From assembly GCA_021790415.1 (NCBI GenBank), contig JAJYDZ010000023.1:1-10785 (forward strand): 10,785 nt of DNA. Direction: 5' to 3'. The number at the start of each line of letters is the position of its first letter. Positions within the stretch are counted from its first letter, which is position 1. This document shows positions 5,850 through 10,785 of the stretch, piece after piece. The notes under the pieces were generated by a model. It ran no database searches and was not told where the DNA came from. It was given only the letters and a program-made list of their open reading frames with translations. The DNA is from Thermoplasmata archaeon (GTDB taxonomy: Archaea > Thermoplasmatota > Thermoplasmata > Thermoplasmatales > Thermoplasmataceae). The translations under genes and the position numbers were made by a program.

Positions 5850-6852
5850 ATAAATTCGCCTCCTTGAAATTTCCAATCATCCTCAGTTTTTGTAAAGCTT
5901 TGCCCTTTTTTATTGCCTTTAAAGCCAGATCATAAGCATCGTTGAAATTTTGACTCAATTCATTTGAAAGTATTGCAGGTGCTGCATTCAAAGCTATAAA
6001 TTTAGAACAGATCTCATTACTACCAGATAAACCTTCAAGGGTTTTCAGATAAATTTCATCCTTATTGGGGGCTATCACTTCATCAATATCATAAGAACGA
6101 CCAAGGATTTCCTTGGGGTTGATAGTATGCTCTCTTATGGAACCATCCACCTTCAGCAGTTTTGTATTGGAGCTTATGGAAATTTCATCAGTACCGTCAT
6201 CGGCTGATACCACATACCCAATTTTTTTCTGATTTTGCATTACTTTTGCGTAAGTCAAAGGATCAATTCCACCGGCTACCCCTATTATAATAACATCAGG
6301 ATCTAGAGGATTTGTTATTGGTCCCATCAGGTTGAAAATGGTTCGAAACTGGAGCTTTTTTCGCACAGATGAAAATTTGGAAAATGCCGAGTTATGTAAT
6401 GGGGCAAGAATAAAGGTATAGGAATGCTTTGAAATCTCCAGCACAACTCCTTCATTGTTTTTCTGAAAGTTATATCCAATTCGTTCGAGAAAATCTGCAC
6501 TGCCCATAAGACCTGTTACACTCCTGTTTCCGTGTTTGCCTATCTTTATACCAAGGGCAGAGCAGACAATTGAAGCCGCTGTGGATACATTTATTGTATT
6601 TTTGTGATCCCCCCCGGTTCCAACTATGTCGGTTAGACCCGGTATCCTGGTTAGAGGAGAAAATTTACGGAGTCCTCTAGAAAAGCCAGATATTTCTTCG
6701 AGACTCTCACCCTTTATATACAGCGATGAAAGAACCGCTGCCTTTGTTGATTCTGTTACCTCATCTCCAACAAGATAAATCACAAGCTCTTCTGCCTCAT
6801 ATTCCGTGAGGTTCTTTCCCATAAAACTTTTGAGAATGATCTCAGAATTCAT
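5839..6852 (-). CDS. trpD: Anthranilate phosphoribosyltransferase
   Basis: It joins anthranilate to phosphoribosyl pyrophosphate. At 337 residues it is a normal-length stand-alone enzyme of the nucleoside phosphorylase-like fold. An N-terminal helical domain (1-70) is followed by DIVGTGGD (75-82, pyrophosphate loop), INVSTA (87-92), GKHGNRSVTG (105-114), GSADFLE (117-123), RTIFNLMGPITNP (170-182) and DDGTDEIS (218-225), with the metal-binding D222/E223 pair. The usual 'HPAM' segment after the PRPP loops is altered to HNSAF (153-157), where a conserved proline is lost; the significance is unclear. The ATG at 6852 follows AGAGGTG (6859-6865) by 6 nt and overlaps the end of trpA by 11 bp. The 3' end carries the trpF ribosome-binding site. 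Confidence 0.95.
   Translation of the reverse strand: MNSEIILKSFMGKNLTEYEAEELVIYLVGDEVTESTKAAVLSSLYIKGESLEEISGFSRGLRKFSPLTRIPGLTDIVGTGGDHKNTINVSTAASIVCSALGIKIGKHGNRSVTGLMGSADFLERIGYNFQKNNEGVVLEISKHSYTFILAPLHNSAFSKFSSVRKKLQFRTIFNLMGPITNPLDPDVIIIGVAGGIDPLTYAKVMQNQKKIGYVVSADDGTDEISISSNTKLLKVDGSIREHTINPKEILGRSYDIDEVIAPNKDEIYLKTLEGLSGSNEICSKFIALNAAPAILSNELSQNFNDAYDLALKAIKKGKALQKLRMIGNFKEANLSGA
5856..5865 (-). promoter_or_regulatory. Ribosome-binding site of trpF inside trpD
   Basis: AAGGAGGCGA on the minus strand differs by one base from the ideal GGAGGTGA. The 6-nt gap to the CTG at 5849 equals the gap at trpD (6 nt) and is close to that at aroF (5 nt). Only CTG, ATT or TTA-type codons are available in frame downstream of it. 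A TTG at 5876 would need the weaker GAGG at about 5881-5884. Confidence 0.55.
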
Positions 6853-7582
6853 TCAACACACCTCTTATCTCTTCTAAGACCTTCTTAAATCCTTCTAAGT
6901 CTCTTCTCTTCAAGTAATCTATGAACATTGAACCGATGGCTATTCCATCGGCTCCGCTTTCAATAACCATCCTTGCATCATCTGCGTTAGAAATTCCAAA
7001 GCCAAAAATGATTTCGCGGGACCCTGAAATTTTTCTAATTCTTTCTCCTGTTTTCGCTGTGTCAACAGGAACATTGACTCCAGTTGAGGGCTGCAGACCA
7101 TGGTATACCCATGATTTGGTTTCTTTAAGCATTGTTTCAACAACCATATCTGGCGTGGATGATGTAAAAAAAGGGATCAGAGAAAGACCCTCACGATTCA
7201 TTATCTCAATGGTGCTATCTTTTGTGTCATAATAGTCAATAAGCAGATCAGGAAATATCACACCATCAAAACCTGAATCCTTAAGATTTTTGACTCCTGA
7301 TTCAACATCTTTTTCTATGGAATTGAGGTATGTTAGGGCAAAGGGCTTAATGCCTTTATTTTTTAACTCTTTAATCTCTTTGCGCATCTCTTCTGGCTTG
7401 TAATGTTGCATTGATGAACCATGAGTCGTTCTTATCTTTGGGCCATCATAGTAAGGTTTGCTTACTGGAATCCCAAGTTCAACGTAGTCTACAATCTCAC
7501 TATTAATTGAATCAAGGAAAGGTTTAATTGTGGGATAATCCGGAAAAGGAAATGTGAAATATACTGCGAGCTTTTTTCTCAA
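6842..7582 (-). CDS. trpA: Tryptophan synthase alpha chain
   Basis: It cleaves indole-3-glycerol phosphate to indole and glyceraldehyde-3-phosphate and hands the indole to the beta chain. The catalytic pair E35 (VELGIP) and D46 (YYDGP) has the same 11-residue spacing as E49/D60 of the bacterial enzyme. Further TIM-barrel landmarks are FALTYLN (81-87), DGVIFPDL (106-113), IPFFTSSTP (136-144), the STGVNVP loop (166-172) and [12 protein letters not shown] (191-202), which leads to the phosphate site GIAIGSMF (213-220). The 246-residue length suits a compact archaeal TrpA. The start is a TTG at 7582 that overlaps the trpB TGA stop (TTGA), with a GGAG about 10 nt upstream; no ATG lies near. This tight coupling fits 1:1 production with TrpB. 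It overlaps trpD by 11 bp. Confidence 0.95.
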   Translation of the reverse strand: MRKKLAVYFTFPFPDYPTIKPFLDSINSEIVDYVELGIPVSKPYYDGPKIRTTHGSSMQHYKPEEMRKEIKELKNKGIKPFALTYLNSIEKDVESGVKNLKDSGFDGVIFPDLLIDYYDTKDSTIEIMNREGLSLIPFFTSSTPDMVVETMLKETKSWVYHGLQPSTGVNVPVDTAKTGERIRKISGSREIIFGFGISNADDARMVIESGADGIAIGSMFIDYLKRRDLEGFKKVLEEIRGVLNEF

Positions 7583-8832
7583 ACTTTTCCATCTCCAAAA
7601 ATAGACAGATCCATAAGTCCATGACCGCTGACATTAATGACAATATTCTTGCCTCTGTTTGAGGGGTCTGAAGCATATGCCATGGCTGTAGCGATTGCAT
7701 GAGCCGATTCCGGGGCAGGAATAAACCCCTGTGTTCTTGAGAAGACTTTCATAGCTTCTCTGCTATCATCTTCAGAAACCTCGGATGTTTTTATTCTTCC
7801 ATTTTTTATAAGAAGCGAAAGTGAAGGCGCAACGCCATGATATCGTAATCCTCCGGAATAAATACCTTCCGGAACATAATCTGATCCCAGTGTGAGCATT
7901 TTCAACTGGGGAAGTATGCCTGCAGTGTCTATGTTGTCATATCTAAATTCGCCTTTACTGAACTTTGGGACCTCGGTAGCTGCGGAAGCTATCATCTCAA
8001 TGTTTTTATCCCCTATTAATGGATAAGTAAAACCACAAAAGTTACTGCCCCCTCCGACGCATCCTATGAGCACATCAGGTTTTATTTCCATATCTGCAAG
8101 CTGCGCTTTGGTCTCCTGTCCAATAATACTCTGATGGGTTATCACGGAATTCATTACACTTCCAAGCAAATATCTATAATCATGATCAAGGGCATATTGA
8201 ACAGCTTCGCTAATTGCTATTCCAAGACTTCCAGGATGATTCTTATTTTTTTCAAGTATTTGCCTCCCGTATTCTGTCTTTAAGGAAGGACTGGAAAAAA
8301 CGTTAGCTCCATAGAGGTTCATTATGGTTCTTCTTAGAGGCTTCTGGTCATGACTTACCTTAACCATGAATACATTTGACCTCATACCATTAAGGGATGC
8401 AGCCAAGGCCGTGGCTGTTCCCCATTGCCCTGCTCCTGTTTCCGTGGTTATTTCACTTATCCCTTCATTTGCAGCATAGTACGCCTGCGGAATCGCCGTG
8501 TTTATTTTATGTGAACCCGTGGCTGTTGCCCCCTCATATTTGAAGAAAATTTTTCCATCAAATTTTAGATGTTTCTCAAGGTTTATTGCCCTTATTACAG
8601 GTGTTGGTCTTCCGATCTGCAAATATTGTTCTAATACCTCATCAGGAATATTTTCAAATCTCGATGATGTAAATTCCTGCCGTAATACTTCTTTCGGTAT
8701 GATTTTGTTTAAAAGTTCTATGGCAGAACTATCTGACTTCCCATCCCGTGGCGGGGATATTGGTACCGGAAGATCAGGAATGATGTTATACCATTTTTTT
8801 GGGAGTATTTCGAGTTTGTCTGCTTTTAACAT
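7579..8832 (-). CDS. trpB: Tryptophan synthase beta chain, TrpB2 type
   Basis: This PLP enzyme condenses indole with serine. The 417-residue protein carries the extended N-terminus [15 protein letters not shown] (14-28) and the [14 protein letters not shown] segment (100-113) typical of TrpB2 rather than the shorter TrpB1. The Schiff-base lysine is K109. ETGAGQWG (131-138), LGSVMNS (223-229), the phosphate-binding GGGSN (260-264), the GGLRYHG loop (327-333), APES (373-376) and SGHG (402-405) complete the active site. It is the first gene of the operon: a TATA-like palindrome lies about 25 nt upstream of the ATG at 8832, so the message is probably leaderless. Direct coupling to trpA through TTGA argues that this TrpB2 is the working partner of TrpA. 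No TrpB1 gene lies in the window. Confidence 0.95.
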   Translation of the reverse strand: MLKADKLEILPKKWYNIIPDLPVPISPPRDGKSDSSAIELLNKIIPKEVLRQEFTSSRFENIPDEVLEQYLQIGRPTPVIRAINLEKHLKFDGKIFFKYEGATATGSHKINTAIPQAYYAANEGISEITTETGAGQWGTATALAASLNGMRSNVFMVKVSHDQKPLRRTIMNLYGANVFSSPSLKTEYGRQILEKNKNHPGSLGIAISEAVQYALDHDYRYLLGSVMNSVITHQSIIGQETKAQLADMEIKPDVLIGCVGGGSNFCGFTYPLIGDKNIEMIASAATEVPKFSKGEFRYDNIDTAGILPQLKMLTLGSDYVPEGIYSGGLRYHGVAPSLSLLIKNGRIKTSEVSEDDSREAMKVFSRTQGFIPAPESAHAIATAMAYASDPSNRGKNIVINVSGHGLMDLSIFGDGKV

Positions 8833-8845
8833 GTCATTTGTAATT

Positions 8846-8867
8846 GAATGTTAATATTAAAGCATTC
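8846..8867 (-). promoter_or_regulatory. trp operon promoter: TATA box inside an inverted repeat
   Basis: The trpB TATA element is the palindrome TTAATATTAA (8851-8860), centred about 25-27 nt upstream of the ATG at 8832, as for a leaderless transcript. It is flanked by the inverted arms GAATG (8846-8850) and CATTC (8863-8867), separated by 12 bp. A repressor dimer on these arms would cover the TATA box. The methanogen TRP box TGTACA is not present. Operator function is inferred. Confidence 0.5.
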
Positions 8868-8887
8868 CTGTATATTATCGTGTATGT

Positions 8888-9571
8888 TTATTTAATTGCA
8901 CAATGAATATATACAGTACCTCCGGCCAATTTTTTAAAATTTACCTTGGAAAATCCAGTCTTATGGAAAAGTTCGTTAAAAAATGATGGATATACAAAGG
9001 TTTGAACAGACCTTGCAAGATATGAATACGATTTTGTTCCTGACATTTTATCAAACAGAATTGGTACAATCCTGTAGAAGTAAAATCTAAAAAGGGGAGC
9101 TATAAAATTTTTCTGCGGGTCAAATATGTCAAGGTTACAGAAGATCCCTCCCGGTTTTAGTACCCTGTAAACCTCTCTTATATAGGTTTCCAGTGAAGGC
9201 ACATTTCGGGTAAGAAATCCAGATACAACTCTGTCTACACAACTATCTTTCATTGGTATACTCATGGCAGAGCCTTCAATGAATTCTACTTTTGACCCTC
9301 TATTGAAAGGAAACATTTCACGGGTAATATCCATTGCAAAGATGTGGTTTGCCTTGATCACCTTTTCAATTGAATAAGAAATTTTGCCAGACCCGCATCC
9401 TACATCGAGAATATCCTGACCATCCTCCAACTTCAGGTCTTCAATCAATTTCTTTCGCCAAAACGTATCCATACCGAAGCTCATAATGGTATCTATTAGA
9501 TCGTATTTTGCGCTAATTCTTTTGAATATTTCTTTTACATTTTCTTCATTTTTGTTTATCAGAAGAATCAT
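8888..9571 (-). CDS. ubiE: UbiE/MenG-type SAM-dependent methyltransferase (probable menaquinone methylation)
   Basis: This 227-residue class I methyltransferase has the UbiE layout from end to end: FKRISAKYDLIDTIMSFGMDTFWRKKL (16-42), SAM motif I ILDVGCGSGK (54-63), MDITREMF (80-87), GFLTRNVPS (118-126), REVYRVLKPGG (132-142), and the C-terminal YSYLARSVQTF (182-192) with AGGTVYIHCAIK (216-227). Family members methylate demethylmenaquinone or the ubiquinone precursor. Thermoplasmatales contain menaquinone-type quinones, so quinone methylation is the likely role, though other small-molecule substrates are possible. The enzyme would act at the inner face of the membrane. The ATG at 9571 lies 3 nt after the DUF424 stop; GAGG directly abuts it, an unusually tight ribosome-binding site. 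The trpB promoter begins 21 bp beyond its stop, with no obvious terminator between. Confidence 0.75.
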   Translation of the reverse strand: MILLINKNEENVKEIFKRISAKYDLIDTIMSFGMDTFWRKKLIEDLKLEDGQDILDVGCGSGKISYSIEKVIKANHIFAMDITREMFPFNRGSKVEFIEGSAMSIPMKDSCVDRVVSGFLTRNVPSLETYIREVYRVLKPGGIFCNLDIFDPQKNFIAPLFRFYFYRIVPILFDKMSGTKSYSYLARSVQTFVYPSFFNELFHKTGFSKVNFKKLAGGTVYIHCAIK

Positions 9572-9574
9572 CCT

Positions 9575-9886
9575 CTATGGGCGTATCATCTTTGCATATT
9601 GACAATGTTTTATATTTTCAATTTCTATAACATTATCCGGTTCTATGAATTTTGCTTCAATTGCTGTTTTAACGGTATAATTTCCAACTAGATTTGCTAT
9701 GGTGCAAATACTCATAGTTTCTAGGAATAGAGTTTTAGAAACTGCACCAGAACCGTAGAAATCCTCCTTCACCTCGAGATGTAGATTCCCCTCCCGTAAA
9801 TTTTTGCCAAGAATTTCTTTATCTGCTGCTGCCAGAATGATCTCATTGGAGATGGAAATTACTTTCATTACGATTCTATTGTTCAT
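9575..9886 (-). CDS. DUF424 family protein of unknown function
   Basis: This 103-residue protein matches the archaeal DUF424 family as I know it. It has a short strand-rich N-terminus (MKVISISNEIILAAADKEILGK), then REGNLHLEVKEDFYGS (31-46), CTIANLVGNYTVKTAIEAKFI (61-81), and a C-terminal strand with NVIEIENIKHCQYAKMI. The NLVG...A..A segment and the final H-x-Q pattern are the family marks. DUF424 is widespread in archaea and has been crystallised from Methanopyrus, but I know of no assigned function. There is no signal or membrane segment. The ATG at 9886 gives six residues before the usual start strand; the ATG encoding M7 is an alternative. It is the first gene of a probable two-gene unit with the methyltransferase. 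Confidence 0.78.
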   Translation of the reverse strand: MNNRIVMKVISISNEIILAAADKEILGKNLREGNLHLEVKEDFYGSGAVSKTLFLETMSICTIANLVGNYTVKTAIEAKFIEPDNVIEIENIKHCQYAKMIRP

Positions 9887-9984
9887 TTCTACTTGAAAAG
9901 TTTATGTCTTTCATTCTTATTAATTTAGGTAGGAAAAGCGAGTGCGTTCTAATCTCCCTTGGAGTTTCTCAAATTCAACATTTC

Positions 9985-10020
9985 GTCGAAGTATATCTTT
10001 CAGGCTGAATTATCTTCGAC
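9985..10020 (+). repeat. Imperfect hairpin with nested dyad
   Basis: The outer arms GTCGAAG (9985-9991) and CTTCGAC (10014-10020) are perfect complements. Inside them ATA (9993-9995) can pair with TAT (10011-10013), and TTCAG (9999-10003) mirrors CTGAA (10005-10009). A related dyad CTGAA-ag-TTCAG sits at 10052-10063, so the same half-site sequence occurs four times in 65 bp. This could be RNA structure or a cluster of protein-binding sites. Confidence 0.4.
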
Positions 10021-10223
10021 TTAATGACACACTATTCTTCTTAGTAAATATCTGAAAGTTCAGGATTAAGTATGAATAAGTGTTTGAGTTATACGATGTT
10101 CCTAGTTTTACATTGTCAATGGATGGCGTATTGTGGTTAGAGTAATAGTTGGATTCAATTTTTAAATATTGTCAAGTGATAAATCTGATTAAAAGTGTAA
10201 AATATTATTGGTCCAAAGTAAAA

Positions 10224-10243
10224 GTGATTAATACTGTAATCGC
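10224..10243 (+). promoter_or_regulatory. Putative promoter and operator-like dyad of the HPP gene
   Basis: ATTAATAC (10227-10234) is centred about 26 nt before the ATG at 10257, the leaderless distance. It is overlapped by the dyad GATTA (10226-10230), N6, TAATC (10237-10241), which extends to a further G-C pair at 10224 and 10243. AAAAGTG occurs at 10191-10197 and again at 10220-10226. A regulator bound here would block TBP access. A stronger-looking TTTAAATA at 10162-10169 would imply a leader of about 65 nt instead. Confidence 0.35.
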
Positions 10244-10256
10244 GTTATAAGACCTA

Positions 10257-10757
10257 ATGGAGCAGGTAACAAAAGCTTCTGAATTCATAGTAAAGAAAAG
10301 AATTCTCAGTTTTCTCTTATATTTAGCATTCATGAGCATTATAGTAGTAGGTTCTTCATTTGACAACCTCTTTCTTGTCGCTCCACCCTACGCCGTTTCG
10401 TTGTACCTGATCACGTTTGAATCAAAATCAAAGTTTTCCAAAAGGAAGAATATAATTTTTTCATATTCATTCGTTATTTTGACCACGGAACTCATACATG
10501 TAATACTGGGCATTGGAACACTCCCACTTTTGGTTAATCTAATTGTCGTATCAGTTTTCATATCTTTTTCAGGTTATAGCCATCCTCCTGCTCTTGCTCT
10601 TACAATATTTTCATATATAGATCATCAACTTACAGCCTTTACCATAGATTCTGTTGTTATAATGGGGGTTGTTATAATCGCAGAACTTGTGAATGAAAAG
10701 ATAGAAGTTTTTCAGAACAGGTTAATGTATGGAAAGTTAGATTGGAATCCTGACTAA
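10257..10757 (+). CDS. HPP-family integral membrane protein
   Basis: The 166-residue protein has about five hydrophobic segments (roughly 15-32, 37-53, 66-86, 88-104 and 128-145) and ends in a charged tail of about 20 residues. The motif GYSHPPALALTI (106-117) carries the His-Pro-Pro that names the HPP family, and the short size and segment layout agree. Some plant and cyanobacterial HPP proteins have been linked to nitrite transport; whether that applies to archaea is unknown. Position 37-53 (NLFLVAPPYAVSLYLITF) corresponds to the second conserved membrane segment. The ATG at 10257 is preceded by a TATA-like element at the leaderless distance and lacks a Shine-Dalgarno. It is divergent from DUF424 and has no visible partner gene before the window ends. 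Confidence 0.75.
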   Translation: MEQVTKASEFIVKKRILSFLLYLAFMSIIVVGSSFDNLFLVAPPYAVSLYLITFESKSKFSKRKNIIFSYSFVILTTELIHVILGIGTLPLLVNLIVVSVFISFSGYSHPPALALTIFSYIDHQLTAFTIDSVVIMGVVIIAELVNEKIEVFQNRLMYGKLDWNPD

Positions 10758-10785
10758 ATATAACATAAAACAGACATGAATAAGG

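Larger units (their letters stand above)
9887..10256. other. 370-bp non-coding divergent region with clustered dyads
   Basis: This spacer lies between DUF424 (minus) and the HPP gene (plus). I find no convincing gene; the longest frames are about 34 codons (9904-10008, plus) and 22 codons (10072-10140, plus), with no family resemblance. Structure is present: GTCGAAG/CTTCGAC arms at 9985-9991 and 10014-10020 enclose TTCAG-g-CTGAA (9999-10009), and CTGAA-ag-TTCAG follows at 10052-10063. A TTTTTAAATATT element at 10160-10170 and a GATTA-N6-TAATC dyad at 10226-10241 lie closer to the HPP start. The region could hold two promoters, operators or a small RNA. A TATA-like ATTAATAAG on the minus strand near 9917-9926 may serve DUF424. 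Confidence 0.5.

Noticed and set aside
8833..8887. Leader peptide, attenuator or T-box/riboswitch ahead of trpB
   Set aside because: Only 55 bp separate the methyltransferase stop from trpB, and the TATA box lies at the leaderless distance. There is no room for a leader structure and no tryptophan-rich short frame.
9904..10008. 34-codon plus-strand frame in the DUF424-HPP spacer (MSFILINLGRK...), followed by short frames with stops
   Set aside because: Faintly like a decayed transposase, but there is no recognisable motif, ribosome-binding site or terminal repeat, and the stretch overlaps the dyad cluster. Too weak to call a gene or a pseudogene.
10072..10140. 22-codon plus-strand frame starting MNKCLSYTM
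   Set aside because: Very short, no ribosome-binding site and no family resemblance.

Overview
This AT-rich window looks like chromosomal DNA from an archaeon of the order Thermoplasmatales (Thermoplasma/Ferroplasma/Cuniculiplasma relatives). The reasons are a DUF929-type membrane-anchored protein, a bacterio-opsin-activator-type HTH regulator with a SCxxCK motif, a DUF424 protein, a short DAHP synthase of the Pyrococcus type, a TrpB2-type tryptophan synthase beta chain, TATA boxes of the TTTATA kind about 25 nt upstream of start codons (leaderless transcripts), and GGAGGTGA ribosome-binding sites inside operons. The genus assignment is inference.

Layout. Positions 1-176 (minus strand) hold the N-terminal part of a membrane-anchored protein that runs off the left edge. 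A divergent gene (334-1242, plus) encodes a DUF929 protein with one transmembrane anchor and a single-cysteine WYGCPIG motif. A HTH regulator follows (1380-2009, plus) behind a leader of about 80 nt. It meets the end of a long minus-strand operon across a 37-bp AT-rich terminator region. That operon, read from 8832 down to 2047, is trpB-trpA-trpD-trpF-trpE-trpG-trpC-aroF. It covers the route from phosphoenolpyruvate plus erythrose-4-phosphate (DAHP synthase) and from chorismate to tryptophan. Every junction overlaps, and several starts are non-ATG (TTG, GTG, probably CTG). Upstream on the same strand are a UbiE/MenG-type methyltransferase (8888-9571) and a DUF424 protein (9575-9886). After a 370-bp non-coding region, an HPP-family membrane protein (10257-10757) points the other way.

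How the genes work together. TrpE/TrpG make anthranilate, TrpD, TrpF and TrpC convert it to indole-3-glycerol phosphate, and TrpA/TrpB2 make tryptophan. The DAHP synthase at the end of the operon feeds the shikimate route. Both first-step enzymes look stripped of feedback control: the DAHP synthase lacks an extra regulatory domain, and TrpE lacks the LLES element and has a degenerate NPSPY element. Control may therefore rest on transcription, and a GAATG-N12-CATTC dyad sits exactly over the trpB TATA box.

The most notable single-protein oddity is TrpF: the catalytic aspartate position reads glutamate and the following GG(S/T)G loop is missing. I found no CRISPR array, tRNA, rRNA, insertion sequence or clearly new multi-gene system. 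The novelty here is in regulation and enzyme variants rather than an accessory island.
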